Shown here: positions 1-11,389 of the stretch, piece by piece
Layout of the letters: each line of letters starts with the position of its first letter
Position numbering within the stretch: position 1 is the stretch's first letter
Source of the DNA: Epiperipatus broadwayi
Taxonomy: Eukaryota; Onychophora; Udeonychophora; Euonychophora; Peripatidae
NCBI GenBank assembly: GCA_028023455.1
Contig: JAQFVV010006854.1
Location: 186,001-250,000 of the forward strand
Direction of reading: 5' to 3'
DNA: 64,000 bases
Notes under the pieces: model-generated
The model's input: the letters and a program-made list of their open reading frames with translations, nothing else
Database searches by the model: none
What the model was told of the DNA's origin: nothing
Made by a program: the position numbers and the translations under genes

Positions 1-246
1 ATGAATAAATTTTTATGATTGATAATGATCATGTGTTGTTTATTATTTCTTGACATTCTTTTCTCATAATTTATATTAACATATCAATTTTAAAGTATAT
101 CATAAATTTTAATGTGTTTCTAATCATATTATAAAATGGTCTATATTTGTATCAGATTATTAAAGATTTATTGAACAATTTAAAAATCTGCAATAAGTTG
201 TCACACATATTTGGTACTAAATAATAAAAAAAAATGCAAAAATGAA
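1..246. other. AT-rich flank, no feature seen
   Basis: No reading frame, repeat or RNA motif can be supported. This is the outer flank of the minus-strand Gypsy copy that begins at about 247. Confidence 0.5.
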
Positions 247-1015
247 TTTATGATTCTGATTTTCTATGCAATTCTCGTTATCTTTAATTGTAAATGCTTA
301 TATTCATTTATTATTTATAAATAGTTATATCCATGATATAGTACATTAAATGTCATTCCAGCTAGTCTTCAGGTTTTTAGTTATACAACAATGAATATCA
401 GAAATTTTGTTTAGCCTGTTTGGTGCTTGTTCACATCTTCTGTATTACTCCAGATATGTAAGCTTTGTCTTCAATGCAAATTACTTGATTTGCATTCTTT
501 CTCTGATTCTAATAGATTTCAGTCATTGATTTCAGTATGTGTTACTGACATCTGATCTTTACAGAGCTATAGCAATGTCTTGGATGCTGTGGCTAAAGTT
601 GACTTACATGAAATAAAAAATTGTATGCACATACAATATTATGATAATGTGTGTATTAGCTTACTTTTTTTTGTGAAGCATGTACATCTATATAGTTGCT
701 TTCAGCATATTGCATGATTTATTCATGATGATCTTGTAGAATTGCATCCTTCTATGTTGACCATCCACTCTCACTGGTTAGTTCTCATATGCTTTATCCA
801 TTTGTATTGGACATTTGTACCACTTCATTATGCCTTTTTTATAGTGTATGCTATAATGTACTTCTATGGGTTATCTCTGTCTAACATTGATAACCTTCCT
901 TTGAATTCAGAAGATGAGAATCTTTATGAAGGGTAGCCACTTATTTTTTATTAAGAATTACTGTCTCATGCATCTTATCTCTTTGCCTCTGACTAAATTC
1001 ATTAACATCTTTTAC

Positions 1016-1024
1016 TGTTTTATT
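1016..1024 (+). repeat. Left 9-bp target-site duplication of the MULE
   Basis: TGTTTTATT at 1016-1024 is repeated at 2868-2876. The paralogous LTR has a single related copy (around 6975-6984), as expected for an unoccupied site. Confidence 0.85.
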
Positions 1025-1211
1025 GGTTGTATTCTCATCCTTGGTGTTCGCCTTAAGATGGCATTGATGCTAATCAAAAACATATACATATAACGATTCC
1101 GGGCCGGACCTAAATGATCGATTTGATCTAAAAAGATCTGATTTCTTAGATTTGTAATAAAATATTCTACTAACTAATACTATTATATGATGTTAGTTTT
1201 TTTTCATTTTT

Positions 1212-1685
1212 GTAAATGTTTATTAATCTTATCTTGTTTTTGAGTTTGTGTGTGTGTGTCTTTAAAGTTACGGTGTTTTTCTAATTTTTTTTTTTTTTTT
1301 GACTTTACGTGTGTCTTTTTAAAGTTATGGTCTTTTTTTTTTTTTGCAAGAGTAAATCAATAATTTTATTCAAAAGCAAGACATAATAAGTAAATGTTTA
1401 TTAATCTTATCTTGTTTTTGAGTTTGTGTGTGTGTCTTTAAAGTTATGGGGCTTTTTCAAATTTTTTTTTTTTTGGACTTAATTTGATTCAAAAGCAAGA
1501 CGTAATAAATCAATGTTTATTAATCTTAGATTGTTTTTGAGTTTGTGTGTGTGTGTGTGTCTTTAAAGTTATGGGGTTTTTTCTCATTTTTTTTTTGGAC
1601 TTTACGTGTGTCGTTTTTTAAAGTTACAGTATTTTTGGTCAAGAGTTTTAAATCAATCATTTTATTAAAAAAGCAAGACGTAATT
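1212..1685. repeat. Minisatellite array 1 inside the MULE
   Basis: About three units of 120-175 bp. Each starts near AATGTTTATTAATCTTA (1214, 1391, 1511), passes through TTGAGTTTGTGTGTGTGT and a T-run, and ends near AAAGCAAGACGTAAT. Confidence 0.85.
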
Positions 1686-1729
1686 CTAAATCTATCAAAA
1701 GTAACATAATTTATATACTACAATTTAGA

Positions 1730-2275
1730 ATTGATACCTGACTACTATTAGTAAAGGACCGTCATTGAAAGACTCGATTGAAAAATGATACCTGACTAAG
1801 TTTCATTTTCTTTTATTTTTTTTTTGGGGGGGGGACAGTAATGAATCAGAAAGTAGGTTGTTTTTGTTAAGTCTGTCTATATAAAAAGAGTACCATTATT
1901 GAAATACTAAATTTAAAAATGATAGCCAACTAATTTGCGTTTCTTTTGACAGTAATAAATCAGAAAGTGGGTTTCTTTTTTTTTTTTGATAAATCTTGTG
2001 TATATATAAAAACAAACAAACCGTAATTCAAAGACTCCATTGAAAAAAATCAAACCCTGTTGAATTTGCTTTTTTTTTTTTTTTTTTTAAAGACAGTAAT
2101 TAATCAGGAACTGGGTTGTTTTTGTTAGTGTGTAGATATAAAAACTAATCTTATTTTGAAATAATAAATGTAACAAAACAAAAAAAAATAATACCCGACT
2201 AATTTTATTTTTCGGACAAGTAATTCCTAATAATTAGACACTGGGTTGTTTTTGTTTGTGCATATATATATAGCA
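1730..2275. repeat. Minisatellite array 2 inside the MULE
   Basis: About four degenerate units of 115-145 bp marked by ACAGTAATNAATCAGAAA and GGTTGTTTTTGTTA (near 1834, 1948, 2091 and 2213). Each contains a poly-T/poly-A spacer and a TATATAAAAA stretch. Confidence 0.8.
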
Positions 2276-2867
2276 AAAGTAACTGGTCATGGACAAATTC
2301 TCGTGAAAACGGTACTTTTCATGTGATCCTTTAATTTTTTTCCCTTTCACACCCTTAAAAGCAATTTTTGAGGGTTACCTCTTCATAATGGAATCTTCAG
2401 GACATTATTACTAAACTTACAACAGTAAAGTAAGTTACAACACATTCAAAAAAATAGACATCTTATCAAATTTTAAAAAACTATGACCGCTTCAAATACA
2501 CACACTCTCACACGAAACTACAGAGAAAATAGATATTCTACTATTACGAGAAAATGATGAACAAAATCGACTACTACAGCAGCCGATCAAGGCATTTCTT
2601 TCTCTTTGCTTTTAGCATAGAAAAAAAGCCATAACCGGCAGCTGTTGGGAACTTTTTCTGTGTTTTATCATAGAAAGAAGTCTCTTTGTGTTGGCTTCTG
2701 TCACCGCCACCGCCTCCTCCATCCAACATAATATGAGGACTTTTCTGCATTTATAACATAGAAAAATTCCTCTTTTGTTGGGTGAAGGCTGGTGAAATGG
2801 TATATTTCTAGGAATTTACCTAGAAGTAGTGACATCTTAAGGCGCACACCAAGGATGAGAAAACAAC

Positions 2868-2876
2868 TGTTTTATT
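2868..2876 (+). repeat. Right 9-bp target-site duplication of the MULE
   Basis: TGTTTTATT, identical to 1016-1024. It continues into TATATTATATTACA exactly as the unoccupied LTR copy does at 6984-6998. Confidence 0.85.
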
Positions 2877-2941
2877 TATATTATATTACACAACAAACAT
2901 ACCTTATAATTAGCAAAACCTTTTCCATTTATTGTACAACA

Positions 2942-2961
2942 CCCTCACCCCACCCCTTCTC
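2942..2961 (-). promoter_or_regulatory. Polypurine tract of Gypsy-A
   Basis: The minus strand reads AGAAGGGGTGGGGTGAGGG immediately before the LTR start TGTTGTAC. This is the expected position of the plus-strand primer of an LTR retrotransposon. Confidence 0.75.
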
Positions 2962-3049
2962 TTAAACTTCTTTAATTTTTTTCATCTTTTTTAGATAAAG
3001 TAGTTATGTCATAATTTTTAAGATACTTGGACCATTGTTACACTCTCTT

Positions 3050-4110
3050 TGGCTTTGAACTAAGTTACCTTTGAACTGTATCTAAATCTTTGCTTTTAAG
3101 TTATTTAAAAACTCCTAAACATGTGATAGGTGTGTTGCCTGATTTTCCATGTATAGGTCTTCCTGATGGATTTGTATATATGAGATACTTCTGTTCATCC
3201 ATAGTTAATCTTGGTGTCTTTGATGAAATCTTTCATTCTTACACATTTGTCACACATTTACCATTACTACACATTTTTATTTTTTCTGGTATCCATTTAT
3301 TTATAGAGTATATACAGTTTGTCATTTATTTTGTACCTTGATGTCTGTATCTTTTTTTTGGAGCCTGTAGATTTAGTATTAGATAAATGGTTCTGCATTT
3401 TTCTTCCAAACAGCAAACTACTAGATTTTCTGGTTGATGTTAATAGGGTATGTATTGATAAAATTTTGCAGTTATTTCCTTCTGTTTTATTAATATCTTC
3501 ATCTCTTGTGTATTTTTTTTAATAAGAAGTGTTATTTTTGGGTGAAATGGTAGGATCATTACTGCAATACTGCATTCTTTTCACAACATTTTTAAAAATA
3601 ATTTGAGGTGAAACCTGTTCCAATGTCCAAGATAATCATCTCTGGTTGCCAAGCATAGGTAATGCACACTAAAAGTGCATTATCAATTATGATGAGTCTG
3701 CTTTATTTACTATATAAACCTTTTATTTATATAAGCATTGTTTATAATAAAACATTTATTTTTCCAATGGGCCTGCATGATCTATGTGTATGCTCTGTCA
3801 TAGATTTGTTGTTTCCAGTCATAAAGACACCTATTTTGGATGGTAAATTTAATTCTAACCTGCATCTATGGCATTTCTATATATACTTTTTTATATTTTT
3901 ATTTATTTCTGGTCTCCACAAATATGATCAGGCAAGCATTTTCATTCTCACAATGCCTGAGTAACCCGCTATAAATTAGTTTGACCTGCTTTGTAATGAA
4001 ATGATCATTACAGAACTCACCTAATTCAATTTCCTGCCTTGATAATTCTTTCTACCTTTACCATATTACCACATGCAGTGCAGATGGTCTGGACCTTTGC
4101 TGTTTTATTG
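3050..4110 (-). pseudogene. Gypsy-A integrase remnant (zinc finger, core, C-terminal part)
   Basis: Translating the minus strand across frames gives, in order: an HHCC-type finger region near 3880-3960 with WRPEINKNIKKYI followed by KCHRC; a core with PEMIILDIGTGFTSNYF near 3560-3640, matching the family motif around the second catalytic Asp of the DDE triad; and, near 3350-3450, SSSLLFGRKMQNHL, matching the family pattern before the GPY-like tail. The tail around 3290 reads KWIPEKI. Stops and frameshifts break it several times. It would have joined retrotransposon cDNA to host DNA in the nucleus. Confidence 0.75.
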
Positions 4111-4119
4111 TCTGAAACA

Positions 4120-4590
4120 ATTGTCTTTATTTGCCAAATATAGCTAATGTGTATTGTACGCATTATTGATGATGCTGAGTCTACTTTATTTACTATATAT
4201 ACCTCTATTCATTTTGTATAAGGATATCTTATAATTAAAAATCCTTCATTTTTCAAGAGCCTGGCATGATCTATATATATATTGCCATAGTCTTGCTGCT
4301 TCCAGCCATGAAGATTTCTTAGTTTTGTAGTAAATTTAATCTTAGTCAGCATTTATGAAATTGTTGTATACACTTTACTATATCTATTTCTGACCACCAC
4401 ACATATGGCTAGGCAAGCATTTTTATTCTCACATGTGCAGGTGACCATTATAAATTATTTTTGATCTGCCTATGATAAAATTATAATTCTATAATCCCAC
4501 ATTATGAAATTTCTCTGCATTGATATATCTGTCTACCTTTGCTGCAGTTGGTTTGGATCTTAGCAACATTTTGTGTATCCATTCTTGCAG
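4120..4590 (-). pseudogene. Duplicated integrase N-terminal segment of Gypsy-A
   Basis: This block is a diverged direct repeat of about 3635-4110, offset by roughly 478 bp. Both copies contain GAGTCTRCTTTATTTACTATAT, CATGATCTAT, a GCAAGCATTTT motif and a CTACCTTT motif. Translated on the minus strand it again gives a degraded finger region (HLHM, KCLPSHMCGGQK). It could be an old internal duplication or recombination between two related copies. Confidence 0.65.
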
Positions 4591-4689
4591 ATCTCTATAT
4601 CCTTCTAAAAATTTTGTTAATTTTTCAAGTATTGTTTGCTAAATCTTCCATATTGACAGCAATATTCTTCCTATCTCTTACTTCTGATG

Positions 4690-5200
4690 GATCTGGTAAG
4701 CTATCTTAATAAGAGCACTAACATAGGGAATACATCTCCATTCAACATGAACTAATTTCTGTGCTACTTCTTCCCTAAATGTAAATGGAATATGTCTAAC
4801 TTTATAAATGATTAGTTTGACCATATTTATATATAATTTTACTGAAGACTCTATATACTTTCCCCAAATCTAGTTTAAAACCTTTAGGTATTCTTTTCTA
4901 TACATCTCATTACTTTTATCACTATTTACAATATTATTATAACCTAAGATTCAAATCAGTTATTTCTTAGAAGAATGATAGCTATGCTAGATTGTTTCCT
5001 CATTTTACATTTACTTTAGCTTGTCCTAAAACATTTATAACTTTCCTTGATAATTATATATTTTTCTTGTAGGTGGAACTAGTTTGACTTGCTTATTCTC
5101 AATTATCTCTATTCAGCATTTATCTGTAAGGACTGACACTATCTTTTTATTCTTTAAAGTTTTTACATTCAAATTGTCTTTCTTTTAGACTCTATAGTTA
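4690..5200 (-). pseudogene. Gypsy-A protease and RT-start remnant
   Basis: Minus-strand fragments read GKVINVLGQAKVNVK near 5010-5060, resembling the end of a Gypsy protease, and VRHIPFTFREEVAQKLVHVE near 4740-4800, resembling the region just before the RT palm. No RT catalytic box or RNase H follows before the integrase segment at 4590. At least 1 kb of pol has therefore been lost. Confidence 0.5.
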
Positions 5201-5399
5201 ATTAGTTTTCATTTAAATTTGTTAATTTCTCAACTCACCTTATTTTTACCTGAATAATGTATAGACTCTTTTGCTCTAATATGTCCTCTCAATAACTTGA
5301 ATACTGGAATAATATGACCCTAACTTTTACAATAGGATGCAAATGCTTTTTTTGAATGTAAATATTTTATAATTATGGTTATTGTTGCTACTAAAGCAC

Positions 5400-6195
5400 C
5401 TATAATTCATGAATCACTTATTTCTATTTTTTCATCCTATTCATTTATTTTGCCTCATGAATTTTATTTTCTAATTCCTGTCAACTAGAAATTTTGATGC
5501 ATTCCTCACTTAATTTGCTGAAGCTATCACTATCATGAATGTTGATTAATTGGCTAGCAACAATCTTAGGTGAAGGGTATGGTTTACCATACCACAAATA
5601 AATTTGTCCCTTAATGCCTCATTCAACAAAGAAACCAAGTTGCATTTCATTTATTAGCATGATTTCTTAGTTCAGTCACATATTTTGCTATTGTATTCAT
5701 TCTAATTGGTTGCAGAAATAAAACTTATAGCTTTCCCTTATGGTAATTAGTCTCAGAACACAATACTCATTCAAATTTTTATAGATTTTTTAAATTGTAA
5801 ATTATATGGATTCAAGGAGGCTCCCTGAGCTACTAATATTTTATACGTGGCTGCTTCAAAACAACAAATATCACCAGCTTAGTTCTGACCTAATTTCATT
5901 TGTGACAAGGTAGAATTTAAATCTCTCTGTATATTGTCTCCATATTTCAGATTATCCAGTATTGAACTCCTCAAAATTAATTTATTAACCATTCTTATTC
6001 TTTGATGACTTAGTACAATAAATATATTTATTACCATGGCTTCAGATTCTTCCTGATTTATTTCTCTTGATCTAGCCATTTCCATAACTTGATTTTCTGT
6101 TGAGCTTTTCTTTTTTTTTCTTCCTGCTTTAGAGAATCTAGTCACTGACTGCAGAAAATCTGCTGATCTAGGGGATCCAGTCAACCACATCAAAT
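5400..6195 (-). pseudogene. Gypsy-A gag remnant
   Basis: The longest open stretch is 104 codons (5879-6193, minus) and begins just inside the 5' LTR. Further downstream on the minus strand, near 5540-5640, NEALRDKFICGM and LRLLLAN match the conserved block near the end of the Gypsy capsid domain. No intact zinc knuckle is seen. The start codon of the 104-codon frame overlaps the likely primer-binding region, so it is not necessarily the real gag start. Confidence 0.65.
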
Positions 6196-6196
6196 C

Positions 6197-7060
6197 TGTT
6201 GGATTCTAACTTAATATGCAACTATGATTATCTATAAATACAAATGCTTAGATATATTTCATGAATTATTATTCATAAATAATTACAATCATAATGTAAT
6301 ATATTAAATACTGTTCTGACTCATCTGTTACCATCTTTAGATGCCAGGTTATGCAACAGTAAATTTCGAAAATGTATCTCCATCTGGTGCTTGCTCACTC
6401 TTCCTGTATTACTGTACTTATGTCAGTTTGGTTTCAGTGTGGAGGTGGTTTTGTTCATCTACATCAGTTCTTTGATGTAATTATTGCTCTAAGTATATGA
6501 TATTGCCCTCTTCTCTCTGGATAACTCTGGTGGCTGCTGTGGCTAAACCACTACCTGAAATCAAACATTATATGTACATACAATATTATGATAATATGTA
6601 TTACATTTTTTCTTCTTGTGAAGCATATAGACCTGTATAATTGCTTTCTGAATATTGCCTGATGTTAATTGTGATAGTCTTGTGGAGGTGTGTTCTTGTT
6701 TCTATGCTGACTCTTCTGGATATTTGATCATGCTATGGTTGTAACCTTAGTCCTTTTGTATTGAACATATGTGCAATTTTATTAAGGCTTTTTACCAGTG
6801 CATACTCTAACTTGCTAACGCATAACTACAGAGTATTTATACTTTTTCTTTGGATTCACAAGACAAGCAGATCTTTATAAAAGCAGTTTCTTATTCTCAT
6901 TTAATTTCCATTATAAATTACATTCCTCCACATCTAATTTTTTTACCTCTGGCAAAATCCATCAACATCTTTTACTCCTTTATTTATATTATATTACATA
7001 CTCTTCATTATAATGTATCATTTTTATTATAATTAGTAAAAACTATATTTATATATAACA
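6197..7060 (-). repeat. 5' LTR of Gypsy-A (uninterrupted copy)
   Basis: This copy matches 247-1024 plus 2868-2941 in the same orientation. The lower edge reads TGTTGGATTCTAAC (6197), so the minus-strand LTR ends CAACA; the upper edge is TATAACA at 7060. It carries no MULE and so serves as a related empty site. An LTR-adjacent primer site may lie near 6175-6194 on the minus strand, but it is too decayed to name a tRNA. Confidence 0.8.
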
Positions 7061-8369
7061 TAAATAAAAAATAAAAAATAAATTACAATTTGATGGTAAA
7101 TAATTTGAAAATAAATTCGCTATGTTCATCTTTATTTATATTAATTACTTTTTGTTTCCGTAAAAAAAAATAAGAGAAAAATTTGTATAATAGATTTTAA
7201 TTTTTTTAAAAGACTAATTATAAAGAAGTTTTAAATAAATTGATTTTAATTTTTGTAAGGACTAATTCTAAAAAAGATTTAAACAATATTATCATGTTAG
7301 ATTATTACTTTATAAAATTCTGTATAAATTTTAAACAGAACAAGCAAATTGTTTATATTTTTTTCAAAATTATATAGTTTAAAAATTAAAAACAGCAGTA
7401 ATGTTTTTTTAAAAAGATCAAACGATATTTTTTTTTTTTCAAAAATATTTATTAAATTGTGATGTGCTGTTAAGGAATACCGGCGACAGATATTTTTGAA
7501 CAAATATTCAATCATTGATTACTTACTGAGGGGAAATGGAACTCATTAATAGAATTGTTTTATCCGATAATTTGCAGCTTCATTTTTATTGATTTTTTAA
7601 TCAATTGGCTGTGGAACAAACAAAATGAAATCTTCCACTACCACAAATCACAATTAAATACACTTTTCCTGCTCCCAGTGAAAATCAATGAATCAACAAT
7701 CACATACAAATAACATAATTATATACACACAAATAACATAATTATAAATTAAAATGATAGAAGACTACCCAAATGAACCAATAAATAATTAATCATAAAT
7801 AATATCACCTGCCTTCAATTAAATAAGCTTTACAGTAAAGTGTTTAGCACATCTGCCTGCTATTTTTTAGGTCAAAACAAGTGTAAAATTAAGTTTTTAG
7901 GTCTCGATAAACTTTTTGCCATCTTTAACTATCAAATGATTGCTATTTTTAAGTACAAATTAAAAAAAACCATTCCTAATTATAATTCTTTAAAATGACA
8001 TATTATTATCCAGATTGTTTTAGCTCTTTTTTTATATTAATCACTTTGACTACATTCAACAATATTCTAGTCACCAATCGCTAAAGTATATTTAATTCTG
8101 GTTAAATGTTATAGTTTTTACAAAATATTTTAAATTTCCTATTTAAAAAAATTTTTTTTTGGGGTTAATATGATGTTAATAATATTTGCTGGAAAGTTTG
8201 TGATAATAGTATATTAGATGTGATTACAGGTGTAATGACTAAAACTGATTATGATAAAATACAAGAATTTCTCACAGCACATACAAAAAAGTAGTGAAAA
8301 ATCCAATTCCTAGTGTAGAGATAATGTTACAAGCATTACTCTAAAAACGGCCAAGTATTTCAATGATTC
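7061..8369. other. AT-rich DNA, no gene seen
   Basis: Long A/T runs and scattered stops in all frames. I see no repeat or RNA feature I can name. Confidence 0.5.
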
Positions 8370-9720
8370 AGAAGAAAAGAAATTAACTTTGTATTTCAGC
8401 AAAATTCCTCACCTTTATGGATTATCCAAAATACATAAAGACAATGTTTCATTAAAAGTTTATTGTTAGTTCTAGAAATTCACCATATCAAAATTTGTTG
8501 AGATTTCTTTTTGAAGTTATTAGTTCAATGGCATACAGGACACAGTCCTTCATCTGGGATTCTAAGCATTTTATAGAATTAGTCAAGGACATGAAAATGA
8601 AAAGAATAATATATTGGTAAGCTTTGATGTGGAAAGTTTATTTACAAATGTAAATGTGATGAAGCATTGTCTATTGTAAGCAAAAGGTTATATGATGATA
8701 ATAGCCTACAAAGTAAAACAACTCTACCTATTGTTAATATAATTATTAACATTCTGTATAACAGCAATATATTTTTAATATAACTCAGAATTCTTTGAAC
8801 AAAATCAAGGGATGGTCATGGGATTACCATTGTCATCCTTGCTTAATAACATTTTCAAGGAAGCACTTGAAAACACAGACATAAATACAAATCCATATCT
8901 GCCTAAAGTGTGACACTGTTTTGTTGATGATACATTTGTGGTATATCCACATGATAAGGCACAATTACAGTCATTCTGGATGCATGTCAACAGCATAACT
9001 CAATTAAATTTACAGTGGAATCATACTGAGAACAAAAATGGCATTCTTAGATGTTTTTGTAGCAAGACTCTTCAGGGCAAAGTAAAAGCAACAGTGCATT
9101 GGAAACCAACACACACTGGCAAGTACTTGGCATATACATTCAATCATACCAGAAGCACTAAACAAAACATTATACTATCACTATGAAAGAGGGCAAGAAA
9201 AATTTGTTTGGAAACCAGAAATTTGGAAAATGAGTAGATCCACATAAAACAAACTCTCATGAAAAATAGTTATGCATCAGCAGTCATCAAGAAAACCTTT
9301 AATAGACAACAAAAAGAGATATTAAAAGAAATATAATTATTGGTATTGTAGTCTATTCATACATACCAGGAATGAGTATAGTTTTCCAAAGCCATATTCT
9401 AACTTCTACCAAGCCTAAGCTAGAAATACTAAAAAAATATCTATGAAATAGCATGTGAATGTAGAAGGGATTATGTTGATTAGACCTGTTGCCCTGTTGA
9501 AAAGCAATTGAAAAAATACAAACTAATTGTTAAAAGAGAAAAAACAGATGTTTCTACAGTATCAGATCATGTATGTATTAATGATCACAGGTTCAATTGA
9601 GAAAACACAAAAATATTGGATAGAAAGTAAAAGGTGTAAATAAGAAAATTCAAGGAAGCTGCTCATATGGCAATGGCAAATAATCCTATAAGTCAACCCA
9701 CTGTGGCAATACACAATATA
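8370..9720 (+). pseudogene. Penelope-like element remnant: RT plus GIY-YIG endonuclease (PLE-1)
   Basis: Plus-strand translation across several frameshifts gives KIPHLYGLSKIHKD (about 8400), VSFDVESLFTNVNV (about 8620), FVDDTFVVYPHDK (about 8920, the catalytic box with its Asp pair), and WKPTHTGKYLAYTFNH (about 9100), all in the order of Penelope-like reverse transcriptases. Downstream, CECRRDYVD near 9450, VSDHVCINDHRFN near 9560 and KILDRK then KFKEAAHMA near 9610-9670 fit the C-terminal GIY-YIG endonuclease. The open stretch 8938-9186 belongs to the RT and is not a separate gene. In intact copies the protein makes cDNA and nicks the target; this copy cannot be expressed whole. Confidence 0.8.
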
Positions 9721-9842
9721 TGAGGCCTATTATTAACCATGCTCTTAGAAAAAAATATTAAATTAAAAAAAAGTAAAGGACTCAGGAGGATTTAAAGCAA
9801 TCAATATATATAATTATATGCATTTTCTACTATATGCTGCCT

Positions 9843-10080
9843 TTGACAGAATAGTTCAGCTGGTTAGAGCATTGCCTTAAAAAATTCTATATTCGAGAAT
9901 ATAAAGGTGTAAATTCATTTCTTATGCTAAGTTGTCACTAGTCAAGCCACAAACACCTGAAGAAGGATAAAGAATAATACTATTCAAAACGTTGTAAAAT
10001 TATGAACCTGTGTTGTCTATTTATGTGCTATTACTTAGAAGTTGTTGTATTTGAAAAGTTTAAATAAAGTTTAAATTTTT
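9843..10080 (+). repeat. tRNA-derived SINE-like unit with long 3' tail
   Basis: ATAGTTCAGCTGG at 9851-9863 is a good A-box of a Pol III tRNA promoter, followed by GTTAGAGCAT as in many tRNAs. A weak B-box-like GGTGTAAATTC lies about 45 nt further on. A unique body follows, with CACCTGAAGAAGGATAAAG and AAAACGTTG, and then an A/T-rich tail with AATAAAG near 10061. The decayed B box argues against an active gene. It might instead be the 3' tail of the PLE just upstream. Confidence 0.55.
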
Positions 10081-11043
<963 letters not shown>

Positions 11044-11389
11044 TGATTCTACTAGTAATAAATTAAATATTTGTATTAAAGAGTCATTTAAAGTATTTTG
11101 CTATAGTGGTCTTTTTATTTAATATGTTTGTTGTATTCTCATTTAAACTCATGGCTGAAATAACTTGAGAGTCAGGACATAGCATTTTAATTGACACAGC
11201 CAAGAACTAGTAGAGCCACACAACATTAATTTTAAACTAGTAATTAGGGAATTTGATATTATTAATTCTTTTGAGGGACTTATCTATACACAGAGAATAA
11301 GTACGTACTTTATTGTAAGTGATACAAAAGATGATGTTATTCATGGCACCTCTTTGGTGGCTCAAAACTTATTGAAATAGCAAACATCT

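Larger units (their letters stand above)
1025..2867. mobile_element. Non-autonomous MULE-like DNA transposon, 1.84 kb
   Basis: The ends are inverted repeats of about 35 bp: left GTTGTATTCTCATCCTTGG and onward (1026-1060), right its reverse complement (2833-2867), with about three mismatches. They are flanked by the 9-bp duplication TGTTTTATT. A 9- to 10-bp duplication with moderate TIRs is typical of Mutator-like elements; the family call is an inference. The interior has no transposase ORF. It is filled by two minisatellite arrays (1212-1685 and 1730-2275) and a GC-richer right segment (2570-2830). The element lies inside the 3' LTR of Gypsy-A. Confidence 0.82.
247..2941 (-). repeat. 3' LTR of Gypsy-A, split by a nested element
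   Basis: Bases 247-1024 and 2868-2941 together match the LTR at 6197-7060. Shared stretches include ACATACAATATTATGATAAT, the GTGAAGCAT region and TATTTATATTATATTACA. On the minus strand the LTR starts TGTTGTACAATAAATGG at 2941, directly after a polypurine tract. The MULE-like insertion at 1025-2867 separates the two halves. Confidence 0.8.
247..7060 (-). mobile_element. Old Ty3/Gypsy LTR retrotransposon, both LTRs present (Gypsy-A)
   Basis: The order on the minus strand is 5' LTR (6197-7060), gag remnant, protease and RT-start remnants, integrase, polypurine tract, 3' LTR (247-2941). The two LTRs align along their length once a nested MULE (1025-2867) is removed; 843 and 864 bp remain. All frames are broken by stops and indels, so the copy is dead. 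Most of RT and RNase H is missing between about 4600 and 4700, and an integrase segment is duplicated. The LTRs differ substantially, so the insertion is old. No clean target duplication is left at 246/7061. The Gypsy assignment rests on gag, integrase and LTR structure together. Confidence 0.82.

Noticed and set aside
3090-3964. Hydrophobic plus-strand frames that look like membrane proteins
   Set aside because: They are antisense to the Gypsy-A integrase; T-rich DNA gives Phe/Leu/Ile-rich chance frames.
8805-8996. 63-codon minus-strand frame
   Set aside because: It overlaps the plus-strand Penelope RT catalytic region.
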